Shown here one piece after another: positions 1-9,843 of a DNA stretch of 64,000 bases. The first letter of the stretch is position 1. Every line of letters starts with the position of its first letter. This DNA is from Undibacterium_A arcticum (GTDB taxonomy: Bacteria > Pseudomonadota > Gammaproteobacteria > Burkholderiales > Burkholderiaceae_D). The notes under the pieces are model-generated. The model made no database searches. It saw only the letters and a program-made list of their open reading frames with translations, and was not told the DNA's origin. The stretch is from assembly GCF_042660705.1 (NCBI RefSeq), contig NZ_JBHSUQ010000001.1. One strand, 5' to 3'. Made by a program: the position numbers and the translations under genes.

Positions 1-220
1 GGAAAAAGAAAAGCGACAAAAAGCGGAAATCAATCTGCGTTTGAGCGGAAAGGCGCTGCACGTGGAAAGTCTGGCGCATGACCTGTATGCCGCCATCGAC
101 AGCCTGATCGACAAACTTGATCGTCAAGTGATCAAGTACAAAGACAGGTTGCAACAACATCAACATGAGGCAATCAAGCATATGCCGGAGGCGCCAGCGC
201 CCGAAGTCGTCGCCACCTAG
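1..220 (+). CDS. hpf: Ribosome hibernation promoting factor HPF (C-terminal part)
   Basis: The reading frame is open from the left edge (second base) and stops with TAG at 218-220, so only the last 72 residues are present. The stretch LHVESLAHDLYAAIDSLIDK followed by LDRQVIKYKD is the conserved end of the S30AE/HPF fold, which binds the 30S decoding centre and promotes 100S dimers in stationary phase. A short low-complexity tail (PEAPAPEVVAT) follows. In many proteobacteria hpf sits between rpoN and ptsN; here a terminator-like hairpin and a fatty-acid-type hydratase follow, so the ptsN side of that cluster is not present. The family call is firm; everything upstream lies outside the window. 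Confidence 0.85.
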   Translation, partial: EKEKRQKAEINLRLSGKALHVESLAHDLYAAIDSLIDKLDRQVIKYKDRLQQHQHEAIKHMPEAPAPEVVAT

Positions 221-256
221 GTGGCCGACTGCCGAACAGATCGGCAACATGGTATG

Positions 257-279
257 AAGGGCGCAGCGATGCGCCCTTT
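257..279 (+). terminator. Hairpin terminator after hpf
   Basis: A perfect 9-bp stem (AAGGGCGCA paired with TGCGCCCTT) closes a GCGA tetraloop 37 bp after the hpf stop and ends in TTTC. The GC-rich stem and short T tract suit a weak intrinsic terminator for hpf. Confidence 0.6.
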
Positions 280-454
280 CCATTGGAGCGCATCAAGATT
301 TGCCGTGACCTGCACCGATATGGATATTCGCGTAGCTCGAGAGAATCGGATTTGATGCTTCGCGGAAAACTCGGCATCCGGTACTGCGCACGGCAACGGG
401 CACTGGCAACACGAGTTCCGATAAAATGCTGCTTTCTTTTTCGCCAATCACACC

Positions 455-1558
455 ATGTCCGACTACGTTCAGAGCAGCACCCACAACCGGATCGGCTTCA
501 TCACACTGAACCGCCCGGATGCGCTCAATTCCTTGTCACTGGCGATGGTGCGCGCATTGACGCAGGTGCTGCTGGGCTGGCGCGATGACGCGGCGATCGA
601 TGCGGTCGTGATCCATAGCAGCAGCGCCAAGGCGTTTTGCGCCGGCGGCGATATCCGCTTCTTTCATGCGGTTGGCAGCAAGCCACCCACCGGCGGCAGC
701 GCGCTGCTGGAAGATTTCTTCACCGAAGAATATGCGCTGAATCACCTGATCCACCATTATCCGAAACTGTATATCGCGCTGCTCGATGGCGTGGTGATGG
801 GCGGCGGGATGGGTATCGCGCAGAGCGGCGAAGCGGCGCGTCTGCGCATCGTCACCGAGCGCACCAAGATGGCGATGCCGGAAGTCAATATCGGTCTGTT
901 CCCCGATGTCGGCGGCGGTTATTTCCTGTCGCGCGCACCAGGCCGGATCGGCGCCTATCTGGGCCTGACCGGCGAGATCATCGGCGCCGCCGATGCCCTG
1001 CATGCCGGGCTGGCCGATGTATTCGTGCCATCGGCCGAGTTGCCGACGCTGCTGGCGCTGTTGCGCACCAATCCGCGCGGCGGATCGGGCAACGGCGCGC
1101 GTGCCGTGGTCAATCACTTTGCTGCCGGGTTCCGTGCGCAAATTGATCCGGCCGCGAGCCGGCTGGCAATGCAACGCGCGCTGATCGACCGCCACTTCGC
1201 GCACGATAGCGTGCAGCAGATCGTTGCGGCGCTGGAGCAGGATGGCGACCCGTTCGCGCAAAAAACCCTGGCCGTGATGCGACAACGCTCGCCATTGCTG
1301 ATGTGCGTCACGCTGGAACAGCTGCGGCGCGGCGCCAGCATGTCCGTGGCCGACTCCCTGCGCATGGAGCGCACCATGGTGCGGCACTGTTTCGAGCATG
1401 GCGAAGTGCTGGAAGGCATACGCGCGCTGGTGATCGACAAGGACAATGCCCCGCAGTGGAACCCGCCGGCATTGGAGGCCGTCACGCCCGAGATGGTGGG
1501 CGCGTTCTTTGTCGAGGCGTGGCCGGCCTATGCGCATCCGCTGAAGAATTTGGCGTAA
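455..1558 (+). CDS. Enoyl-CoA hydratase/isomerase family protein, 3-hydroxyisobutyryl-CoA hydrolase type
   Basis: A 367-residue crotonase-fold protein. FCAGGDIRF at residues 61-69 and MGGGMG at 115-120 form the two oxyanion-hole regions, and MPEVNIGLFPDVGG at 141-154 supplies the Glu and Asp expected in 3-hydroxyisobutyryl-CoA hydrolases of valine catabolism. The length (about 365 residues rather than about 260) and the LGLTG segment after the second motif also favour the hydrolase branch over simple enoyl-CoA hydratases. The ATG at 455 is the first in frame and has no obvious Shine-Dalgarno sequence. The gene stands alone on the plus strand and converges with dgt. Substrate is inferred from family. 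Confidence 0.8.
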   Translation: MSDYVQSSTHNRIGFITLNRPDALNSLSLAMVRALTQVLLGWRDDAAIDAVVIHSSSAKAFCAGGDIRFFHAVGSKPPTGGSALLEDFFTEEYALNHLIHHYPKLYIALLDGVVMGGGMGIAQSGEAARLRIVTERTKMAMPEVNIGLFPDVGGGYFLSRAPGRIGAYLGLTGEIIGAADALHAGLADVFVPSAELPTLLALLRTNPRGGSGNGARAVVNHFAAGFRAQIDPAASRLAMQRALIDRHFAHDSVQQIVAALEQDGDPFAQKTLAVMRQRSPLLMCVTLEQLRRGASMSVADSLRMERTMVRHCFEHGEVLEGIRALVIDKDNAPQWNPPALEAVTPEMVGAFFVEAWPAYAHPLKNLA

Positions 1559-1709
1559 CGGCCGCAACGCCCCGCAGTGCTATCTATTGCAGGCGACAAT
1601 GCGTACATGAGCAAACAACTCGATCATCGCGGCGCTGCGGCGAGCGCAGGATAAACTGGCCTGCCGTCATGCGCGCGAGCAGGTCGGCCATTGCTTGATC
1701 GACGGACGA

Positions 1710-2846
1710 TCAGATTTCGTCGACTGCAAACAGGCGTCGATACTCGCGGATCGCGTAGCGATCGGTCATGCCGGCGATGTAGTCGGCTACTTGACGTGCC
1801 TGTGTATGGCGGTCGCCGCCGGCAGCCAGATAATCCGGCGGTAGGAGGCCCGGCTCGGCGATGAAGGCATCGAACAACTGCCGCACGATATGGCGCGCCT
1901 TGCTGGTCATTCGGTTGACCTGGTAATGCCGGTACAGATTCTGGTGCAGGAAATGCTTCAGCTGCAGCGCTTCCGCCTGCATCGCATCCGAAAACACGAT
2001 CAGCGGCGAACCGGCGCGCACCTCGTCGACGCTGGCGGGATGCGCATCCCGGATCCGCGCTTGCGAACTGTCGATCAGATCTACAACCAACGTGTTGATC
2101 ATGCGCCGCATCGTTTCGGCAATCGCGCGCCGTCCGCCCAGACCGGGAAACACGCTTTCGACTTCACGCCGGTGCCGCGCATAAAAATCGACCTGGTCGA
2201 GTTGCGTCGTGGTCAATAAACCGGAGCGCAATCCATCGTCGATATCATGATTGTTATACGCGATTTCATCGGCCAGATTGGCCAGTTGCGCCTCCAGCGA
2301 CGGTTGGGTACGATCGAGGAAGCGCTGCCCGATCTCGCCCAGTTTGGCGGCATTGACTACCGAACAATGCTTGAGGATACCCTCGCGCGTCTCGAACATC
2401 AGGTTCAAGCCGTCGAATGCACCGTAGCGCTCCTCCAGCGCATCAACCACGCGCAGGCTTTGCAGATTGTGCTCAAAGCCGCCGCAGTCTTTCATGCACG
2501 CATTCAACGCATCCTGACCGGCGTGCCCAAACGGCGTATGGCCGAGATCGTGCGCCAGCGCGATCGCTTCGACCAGATCTTCGTTCAGACGCAGATTGCG
2601 CGCCACCGAACGGCCGATTTGCGCCACTTCGAGACTGTGCGTGAGCCGCGTGCGGAACAGGTCGCCCTCGTGATTGACGAACACCTGGGTCTTGTATTCA
2701 AGCCGCCGAAAGGCGGTGCAATGGATGATGCGGTCGCGGTCGCGTTGGAACTCGCTGCGTGAACTGGATGCGGCTTCGGCAAAGCGCCGGCCCCGCGATA
2801 GCGCCGACACGGCGGCATAGGGGGCCAGTTGCGCTTCGTGATTCAT
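1710..2846 (-). CDS. dgt: Deoxyguanosinetriphosphate triphosphohydrolase-like protein (HD domain)
   Basis: A 378-residue HD-domain dNTP triphosphohydrolase that splits dGTP (or other dNTPs) into deoxynucleoside and tripolyphosphate. Metal-site motifs are visible: TRLTHSLEVAQIGR around His70, AHDLGHTPFGH around His99-Asp100, and the later EIAYNNHDIDD. The N-terminal FRRLEYKTQVF stretch is typical of the shorter dGTPase-like family found beside aroB in beta- and gammaproteobacteria. Its ATG lies one base past the aroB stop, so it is almost certainly the last gene of the aroK-aroB-dgt transcript. The C-terminus (YRRLFAVDEI) looks complete. Confidence 0.9.
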   Translation of the reverse strand: MNHEAQLAPYAAVSALSRGRRFAEAASSSRSEFQRDRDRIIHCTAFRRLEYKTQVFVNHEGDLFRTRLTHSLEVAQIGRSVARNLRLNEDLVEAIALAHDLGHTPFGHAGQDALNACMKDCGGFEHNLQSLRVVDALEERYGAFDGLNLMFETREGILKHCSVVNAAKLGEIGQRFLDRTQPSLEAQLANLADEIAYNNHDIDDGLRSGLLTTTQLDQVDFYARHRREVESVFPGLGGRRAIAETMRRMINTLVVDLIDSSQARIRDAHPASVDEVRAGSPLIVFSDAMQAEALQLKHFLHQNLYRHYQVNRMTSKARHIVRQLFDAFIAEPGLLPPDYLAAGGDRHTQARQVADYIAGMTDRYAIREYRRLFAVDEI

Positions 2847-2847
2847 G

Positions 2848-3948
2848 TCACTGGATGCCGGCCTGCAGGGTTGCGTTCAACACATCCGCTGGTACGGTGG
2901 TGATGGTTGGCGTGCCGAGCGGCTTGGGCAGGATAAACTGGATCTGTCCACCTTCGTTTTTCTTGTCGACCTGCATCAACTCGATCCAGCGCGCTTGACC
3001 CAAATCTGGTGCCGTGGTCGGCAAACCCGCGGCGGCGACCAGCGCCTTGATCCGTGTTTTGCTGACGAAATCGATATACCCGAGCCGGTAGGACAGGTCG
3101 GCAGCCATCACCATTCCGCAGCCGACCGCTTCTCCATGCAGCCATTGACCGTAGCCGAGTCCGGCCTCGATTGCATGGCCGAAGGTATGCCCGAAATTGA
3201 GGATCGCGCGCAAGCCGCCCTCGCGCTCATCCTGCCGCACCACGTCGGCCTTGATTTCGCAGGAGCGCTGGATCGCATACGCCAGCGCCGCCGGATCGCG
3301 CGCCACCAGCTGGCCGATATTCGCTTCGATCCAGTCGAAAAACCGGGCGTCGATGATCGCACCATACTTGATCACTTCGGCCAACCCGGCCGATAGTTCC
3401 CGCGCCGGCAAGGTATTGAGCGTACCGGTGTCGGCGATTACCGCCCGCGGTTGGTAAAACGCGCCAATCATGTTCTTGCCGAGCGGATGATTGATGCCGG
3501 TCTTGCCGCCGACCGAAGAGTCTACCTGCGCCAGCAAGGTGGTCGGCACCTGTATGAACGGAACGCCGCGCATATAGCTGGCGGCAGCAAAGCCGGTCAG
3601 ATCGCCGATCACACCGCCGCCAAGCGCGATCAGGGTGGTCTTGCGATCGCATTTTTCGGCCAGCAAGGCGTCGAATACCCGCATCAGGCTGGCCCAGGTT
3701 TTCTCTGCTTCGCCATCCGGCAGGATGATCGTGATCACGTCTTTGCCGACCAACTGCAGGCTCTGTTGGAGCTGCGCCAGATACAGCGGTGCCACCGTCG
3801 TATTGGTCACGATCGCAGCCCGCTTGGCGCCGATGTGACGCCCGAACATGGCGGCATTGCCAAGTAAGGACTGGCCGATGACGATCGGATAACTGCGCTC
3901 TCCGAGCTCAACTTGCAAATGGATGGTAGAAGGTTGCTGCTCGGTCAT
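2848..3948 (-). CDS. aroB: 3-dehydroquinate synthase
   Basis: A 366-residue enzyme converting DAHP to 3-dehydroquinate, the second step of the shikimate pathway, with NAD+ and a divalent metal. GGGVIGDLTGF from residue 110 and VDSSVGGKTG from 142 are the NAD-binding and glycine-rich segments. Glu191 (LAEVIKYG), His254 (NFGHTFGHAIE) and His271 (HGEAVG) match the three metal ligands. The ATG at 3948 is chosen because MTEQQPSTIHLQVELGERSY is a normal AroB N-terminus. The frame is open upstream into the aroK 3' end with no stop between them, so either the proteins are fused (AroKB) or a shift hides the aroK stop; a TGA overlapping this ATG exists in another frame. Confidence 0.93.
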   Translation of the reverse strand: MTEQQPSTIHLQVELGERSYPIVIGQSLLGNAAMFGRHIGAKRAAIVTNTTVAPLYLAQLQQSLQLVGKDVITIILPDGEAEKTWASLMRVFDALLAEKCDRKTTLIALGGGVIGDLTGFAAASYMRGVPFIQVPTTLLAQVDSSVGGKTGINHPLGKNMIGAFYQPRAVIADTGTLNTLPARELSAGLAEVIKYGAIIDARFFDWIEANIGQLVARDPAALAYAIQRSCEIKADVVRQDEREGGLRAILNFGHTFGHAIEAGLGYGQWLHGEAVGCGMVMAADLSYRLGYIDFVSKTRIKALVAAAGLPTTAPDLGQARWIELMQVDKKNEGGQIQFILPKPLGTPTITTVPADVLNATLQAGIQ

Positions 3949-4553
3949 GATTGTGTGCGACGAGGTTTTCTGATTGCGCTGAAGCGATTGGTTCGATGCT
4001 GTGGAGAAATTGAGCGGGGCCGCATCACCGACCTCCTCGCTCAATCCGAGCTGTTGCAGGATTGCCTGCACCATCAGATGCACGTTCTGGCGTCCGGTGT
4101 CGATAATAACATCGGCCACTTCACGATAGTAAGGTTCACGCTGAAGCGTAAGCTCTTCGAGCTTCTTGCGCGGATCGACGGTCTGCAACAGGGGCCGGTT
4201 CTTGTCGTGGCTGGTCCGGTGCAGGATGCTGTTGACACTGGCCCGCAGATACACCACTTTGCCACGCGTTTGAGGTATTCACGACTGTCGGCATCAAGTA
4301 TCGCACCGCCGCCGGTAGCCAGCACGATGCCCGTCCTGGCGGTGAGATCGCGAATCACTTCAGCCTCACGGCGCCGAAAACTTGCTTCACCCTCGATCTC
4401 GAAAATCCACGGAATCGAGGCGCCGGTACGCACCTCGATCTCATGGTCGGAATCGATGAATTGTTTGTGCAGTTTTTTGGCGAGGGCGCGGCCGACGGTA
4501 GTCTTGCCCGCGCCCATCAGACCGACTAAAAACAGATTTCTTGACGCGTTCAA
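3949..4553 (-). CDS. aroK: Shikimate kinase (frameshifted near 4262)
   Basis: The enzyme phosphorylates shikimate at O3 using ATP. The Walker A motif GLMGAGKTTVG lies near the N-terminus, followed by the shikimate-binding DSDHEIEVRTG and the GGGAI segment. Translation from a TTG at 4553 reads correctly to ...DSREYLKR, then shifts; the other frame resumes with KVVYLRASVNSILHR and continues to ...AILQQLGLSEEV. One missing C or G in CGCGTGG near 4262 restores a standard protein of about 175 residues. After that a tail of about 30 residues runs in frame into aroB. I regard the shift as a sequencing or assembly deletion. Upstream is the Ig-like lipoprotein gene; downstream aroB and dgt. Confidence 0.85.
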
Positions 4554-4574
4554 CGGCTACATATCCCTGGGCAA

Positions 4575-6430
4575 TTATGGAATCGGGTAATTAATGCTGT
4601 AATGATACACAACCGGCGAGCCCAAAGGTGAGGCGACTATGATGTCGAAAGTGTCGGTCGCCGTAGTTGCACCACCAACCAGGCAAGTCGGACCAGGAGT
4701 CACAGGAATCGTATGCGGGATCACAAAATACGTGTCGGGAACCGCATTCGGAATGATCTGACCTATCGTCGTGCCGCCGCTAATATTCGCCGAGACCAGC
4801 GTTGTGCCTTGGGGCAGCGGATTTCCGTTCAGGTCCGTCGGCGCAAGCTGCAGCGAGTAGGCTCCGCACGAGATCGTCGTCAACCGTGTGACCCCTGCAG
4901 GCACGACTGGCTGATCGGCGCTGAGATGAATGCCTATCGATCCGCTTAGTGTGTACAGCGCCGAGGTCGTCGATACGCTGATCGTCGCTAATCCTGGTAC
5001 CTTGCCTGCGGCATTACCGACGCCGTAACGTGGATTTGACTGCGGAATACAACGCTACACGCGCCGTTGACCGTCGTGCAACCGCCGTTGGACGCGCTGC
5101 CGATAGCGCCGCTGTCGGTCGTAAAAATTACGGGTGTGCCATCGGCCACTGGATTGCCGTTGACGTCGGCGAGCAGGATATTGACGTCTGTTGTTTCATT
5201 ATCGTGATTCCAACCCGAAATATTGAAACTCTTTGCGCTCAGTGAAAAAGCGGCTTGAACCGGCTGCCCGGTTGTTACCGTAACACTGTCCGAGATGGTC
5301 GAAATCGCCGGTTGATTGTTGAACGCAGCAATCACCCGGAAAGTCGTCGGCACCGAGCCCGAATTCACGGTGACTACCGCTGTACCGTCGCTGCCAGTGG
5401 TGCCGGAAGTCGATTGCAGGCTAACCACATTGGCCGGATTCACAGAAAAATTAATTAGCTGGTTTGGCAACGGTTGCCCGGATGTATCTAGTGCCTTGAA
5501 GGTCAGGGTCGCCGTTTCTACGCGACCATTTCCGCCCGCACCCTGCAAAACGATGGCCTTGTCGCTAGGCGCTGCCGAAACGAAGCCGATCGAGGCCGCC
5601 ACCGGTGCCGCGACGATGAGATTGGCCGAGATTGGCTGCGCGCCGGTGACCGACGCTGTCACGACATCGGTCGCGCCGCACCCCTTGTCGGTATACACTA
5701 CCTGCGCTTGGCCGTTGACGGTAGTTGCACTGCTCGGCAACGATGCCTGACCGGAGCTGGCGCAACCGGACGAGAAATTCACCGTCACCGGCTGAGCCGT
5801 GTACAGTGCGCCATTGGCCAACACATTCACCTTGAGCGCGGTCGTGGCATACGACTTGAGATTGATTGTGCCCGAACTTGGCGCCGACAGATTCAGGGTC
5901 ACGGCGGTCACACCCAGTTGATAATTCGATTTGACAATCAGGGCCTGGGTAGCGACAGTCGCAGTAGCCGTCACCGTATCGGCGGCCCCGGATTGCGTCT
6001 GGGCCGTCAGTAGATCTTTTGGCGACAGCTTGATCGATGCTACGCCGGACGCGTTGGTCAAGACCGAGCCTGAGGCCGGCGATAAGATCGATAGCGTGCC
6101 GCTGGTCGCAAAGGTCACGACGGTATTAGCGATCGGATGACCATTTGCGTCGAGCACGGTAGCCTGGGCCGTCAATGGATTCACCGTGGACAAGGCCTGC
6201 GAACTGACCCCACTCGCATCGACGAGATTCATGGTGATGGTACCTGCTGCGGCTGTTGTAGGGCCTGCAGTTCCCGTTGCCGGAGTACCCGTCGTTCCGG
6301 TGCCGGTTCCGACCGTGGTGCCAGGCGATCCGCCGCCGCCGCCGCAGGACGCCAGCGCGATTGCAAATACGGCACACGCGGTAAAGCGCAGACGATTACC
6401 GAGAGTCAATTCGTTCATTTTTAGTTTCAT
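4575..6430 (-). CDS. Ig-like (Big-type) repeat lipoprotein (frameshifted near 5030)
   Basis: After joining two frames the product is about 618 residues. It starts with a lipoprotein signal (FAIALASCGGGGG, lipobox LASC), then a Gly/Thr/Pro linker, then repeated bacterial Ig-like units carrying the pattern DANGHPIANTVVTF, DTSGQPLPNQLINF and DVNGNPVADGTPVIF, as in invasin-type Big_1 domains. The main frame stops at 4988; inserting one A in CAAATCC near 5030 restores NPRYGVGNAAGK and joins the C-terminal frame ending ...YSINYPIP. It lies between pilQ and aroK on the same strand, so it may be co-transcribed with the pilus genes. A surface or periplasmic adhesion role is inferred from domain type only. 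Confidence 0.75.
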
Positions 6431-6454
6431 ATTATGTCGCAGCCTTGATAGGTA

Positions 6455-8636
6455 TTAACGGGTTGCCACGCGATCATTGACGATCTTCGGCGTGATGAAA
6501 ATCAGCAGCTCGGTCTTGTCGTTGCTACGGCTCTTGGTCTTGAACAGATTGCCGACTACCGGGATATCGCCGAGCAGTGGCACCTGGGTCAGGGAATCGA
6601 GTTCCTGCTGGGTGTAAATGCCGCCCAGCACCACGGTTCCGCCGTTCTCGACCTGGACGTTGGTTTTCACGTGCTTGGTATTGATTGCGAAACTACCGGC
6701 GACTGCGACGCCACGGCTGTCCTTGGTAACGTCAACCACCAGGATGATATTGCCGTCCGGCGTAATTTGCGGTGTCACTTCGAGTTTCAGGTTGGCCTTT
6801 TTAAAGGTCACCGCGGTGGCGCCGCTGCTGGTCGCTTGCTGGTACGGAATCTCCTCACCTTGTTCGATTAGCGCCGCCTGCTGATCGGCGGTCACGACGC
6901 GCGGACTGGAAATGATCTTGCCCTTGCCGTCAGCTTCCAGCGCGGAAATTTCCAGATTCAGGAAGCGGTTGGCCGCTGCCGAGAACAGGCTAACTGCCAG
7001 GCTGCCAGCATTGAAACCATTGAGGTTGGCCGCCGGCAAATTGACGAATTGAGAATTCGGAATGAAGCTGCCGCTGGTCACTGGTGTTTGACCAGTTTGC
7101 TCGCCAACGCCGAGATAGTTACCGGTCAATGCGGCGCGATTATTGCCATTGATTTGATAACCGCTGTCACCGCCCCGCAGCGTGCGCAGATCAGCAAAGC
7201 CCAGTTTGGCACCGAGATTTCTGCTGAAGCTGTCGCTCGCCTCGACAATCCGCGCCTCGATCAGCACCTGACGGGTCGCGATGTCGGTGACCTGGATCAG
7301 CTTGCGCACCTCTTCCAGTTTCGATGGGATGTCAGTCACGAACAGCTTGTTGGTACGCGGATCGGTCGCTGCGCTGCCGCGCTTGGACAGGATGCGGTTC
7401 TTGCCGTCGCCACCATCCAGACCGAACACCATCTTGAACGCGTCGGCTTTCTGGTAATTCAGCTGGAATACTTCAGTCTTCAATGGTTCCAGTTCGGCGA
7501 TCTGCGAGCGCTGCTCCAGTTCCAGTTTCCTTGGTCAGCAATTCATCTTTCGGCGCAATCCACAGGACAGAGCCGTTCTTGCGCATGTCCAGACCCTTGG
7601 CCTGCATCACGATATCCAGTGCCTGATCCCACGGCACGTCTTTCAGACGCAGCGTCAGATTCCCGCTCACGGTGTCGCTGGTGATGATGTTCAGGCCGGT
7701 GAAATCGGCGATCACTTGCAGCACCGCCCGCACTTCAACGTTCTGGAAGTTCAGCGACAGCTTTTCGCCGCGATAACCTTGTGTGCCCTGGGTCAGCTTG
7801 TTCGGCTCTTCCTTGATCGGCTTCACTTCGATCACGAGTTGGGTGTCGCTTTGATATACGCTGTGTTCCCACAAGCCTTTCGGCTCGATGATCATGCGCA
7901 CGTTGTCGCCTTGCGGTACGGTGGTGATGGTGCTGACCGGCGTACCGAAATCTGCCACATCCAGGCGCCGCCGCAAAACCTCAGGCAGGCTGGTCTTCAG
8001 GAAATCAGCGACGATGGTCTGGCCCTGCTGGCGCACGTCGACGCCGGTCTGGTTATTGGGCAAATCGATCACGATCCGTCCTTCACCATTGACACCGCGG
8101 CGGAAATCGATATCGCGCAATGCCTGCTTGCCGCCCGCGCTGGCATTCGACGCGGGATTGGCCGGAATGCCGGCCGCGGTCAGTGCAGTCGCAGGACCGC
8201 CGGAACCATCGATCGTCACGATGATCGAATTACCCTCGACCACCGTGGCATAGTTCAGCGGCCGCTTGAGATTGAATACCAGACGCGAGCGTTCGCCGGC
8301 CTGCACGATATTCACATTGCGCACGTCACCGATATTGATGTCCTGCACCCCCTTGCCGGTGCCATTGCTGGTGGCGGCAAAGTCGAGTGCGATGCGGGCC
8401 GGACTGGTGATCGAAAAGCCGATCGGCGGCTTGGCAGGCGGGTTCTTTAACGTGACCTTGACGATCACATTGGAACCCTGCTGATTGGCGTTGATCGATT
8501 CAATCGAGTTCTCCTGTGCGCACGCCAGACTGCCGACCAGCGACAGACATGCGAAAGCACAGACCTTTACTGATTGTCGTAGCGATTTAAGTGCCATCAT
8601 GGTCAAGCCCACCTGTGTTTTTTTTAAGGCAATCAT
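6455..8636 (-). CDS. pilQ: Type IV pilus secretin PilQ (frameshifted near 7528)
   Basis: Outer-membrane secretin forming the pore for pilus extrusion, about 727 residues when joined. It begins with a signal peptide (CAFACLSLVGSLACAQ), then AMIN-type domains, a secretin N0/STN segment (LNFQNVEVRAVLQVIADFTG), and the C-terminal secretin domain (VPLLGDIPVVGNLFK, ending in TELLIFITPKIV). The frame breaks between DELLTKE and LELEQRSQIAELEP in the sequence GGAAACTGG; two missing A residues or one extra base would explain it. The ATG at 8636 overlaps the pilP stop (ATGA), showing translational coupling. Pilus biogenesis needs the intact gene, so I treat the break as an artefact. Confidence 0.9.
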
Positions 8637-9175
8637 TTTTTACTCTCCTGCAGCTCTAACTGGGCTTTACGCTCGGTCCACTCACCGGACGCATCCTGGA
8701 CTATCTCTTTAATCGCGACCGCGGTATCGCTGACCTTGGTGACCATGCCGAAGTTTTGCCCGATGTAATTACCGACTTTGGCCTGGTAGATTGTCTTGTC
8801 GGCCTGTATCAACGCATAACCCAAACCCGGCTTTTGCAAGGTGCCGACCATTTTCAGTGCATCCAGCGGATAAGCTTCCAGCGGCTCGCGGCGGCGCTCC
8901 ATGTCGGGCTTGAAGCCGTTGCCGGATTTGGCCTGCAACTTTGCCAGCGCGGCCGACAGCTTGGCCGGATTGTATGGATCGACCTCATTCCTGGCGTCAT
9001 ATACGAAGGGGGTGAATTTCTTCGGCTCGGACAATTTCGGCACAGCCACCTTGGTCTGCCGTCTGGCCTCGTCCATCCATTGCTGGACTTCCCGCACACC
9101 ACTATCACCGCATCCTGCCAGCCCGGACAGCAAGGTCAGCGACATCACAGCACGCACACCTTGAGAGCGCATCAT
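8633..9175 (-). CDS. pilP: Type IV pilus inner-membrane lipoprotein PilP
   Basis: A 180-residue lipoprotein with lipobox LAGC (SLTLLSGLAGCGDSG). It links the PilMNO platform to the PilQ secretin. The C-terminal beta-domain is recognised by LDALKMVGTLQKPGLGYALI, followed by NYIGQNFGMVTKV and a basic LQESKK end. The gene overlaps pilO upstream and pilQ downstream by four bases each (ATGA), so all are translated from one message. Confidence 0.9.
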   Translation of the reverse strand: MMRSQGVRAVMSLTLLSGLAGCGDSGVREVQQWMDEARRQTKVAVPKLSEPKKFTPFVYDARNEVDPYNPAKLSAALAKLQAKSGNGFKPDMERRREPLEAYPLDALKMVGTLQKPGLGYALIQADKTIYQAKVGNYIGQNFGMVTKVSDTAVAIKEIVQDASGEWTERKAQLELQESKK

Positions 9176-9828
9176 TTTTTGCCTCCCTTTTTGTCTTTCG
9201 TCGCATTGCGCTGGGCCAGAACTTCGTCCTTGTCCAGATAACGGAAAGTTTTGGCGACGGCGTCCAGCGTCAGTGCGCCATCCTTGCCGGCAACCAGATT
9301 CAAATTATTCAGCGTCACGATCCGCGGTAGATTCGCAATGTCGCTGGTAAACGAACCAACGTCATGATAATTGCCGGTGATTTTGATGTCGATCGGCAGC
9401 TCTGCGTAGTAATCCCTCACGACTACCTGACCCGGCTTGAACAGTTCAAATTGCAAGCCGCGCCCCAACCCGGCCTGATTGATGTCCGACAACAGCGCGT
9501 CCATCTCGGCCTTGCTCGGCAATTGCTTTTCGAGCGTCGCAACGTATTGACCGACCTGCTCTTTTTGCTTGCGCAAGGCATCGAGATTAATCGCTTGCTG
9601 GATCTTGCTCTTGTATGCGTCCTTGAGCTTGAGCTCTTCCTGCTCGCCACGATCGAGCTCGCCGAGCTGGTCCGACCAGTAACAATACCAGCCGAGCCCA
9701 ATCGCAACCGCCAGCACGCCCACGCCGCACAACAGGCGCGGCATGATCGGCCATTGTCCCGGATGCCGGCCATCGAGGCCGCGAAACTGCGCGGCCAGGG
9801 ATTCTCCAATACTTTTCAGATCTGCCAT
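9172..9828 (-). CDS. pilO: Type IV pilus alignment protein PilO
   Basis: A 218-residue bitopic membrane protein with one transmembrane helix (LLCGVGVLAVAIGLGWYCYW, about residues 30-50), a coiled-coil stretch after it (LDALRKQKEQVGQYVATLEK), and the ferredoxin-like PilO domain with FELFKPGQVVVRDYYAELPI. It heterodimerises with PilN in the inner membrane. The gene ends in an ATGA overlap with pilP and starts 15 bp after pilN. Confidence 0.92.
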   Translation of the reverse strand: MADLKSIGESLAAQFRGLDGRHPGQWPIMPRLLCGVGVLAVAIGLGWYCYWSDQLGELDRGEQEELKLKDAYKSKIQQAINLDALRKQKEQVGQYVATLEKQLPSKAEMDALLSDINQAGLGRGLQFELFKPGQVVVRDYYAELPIDIKITGNYHDVGSFTSDIANLPRIVTLNNLNLVAGKDGALTLDAVAKTFRYLDKDEVLAQRNATKDKKGGKK

Positions 9829-9843
9829 GGTGCGTCTCTCATA

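Noticed and set aside
1559..1709. Short open frames between the hydratase gene and dgt
   Set aside because: Very short, no start signal, no family similarity; the 151-bp gap between convergent genes holds nothing I can support.
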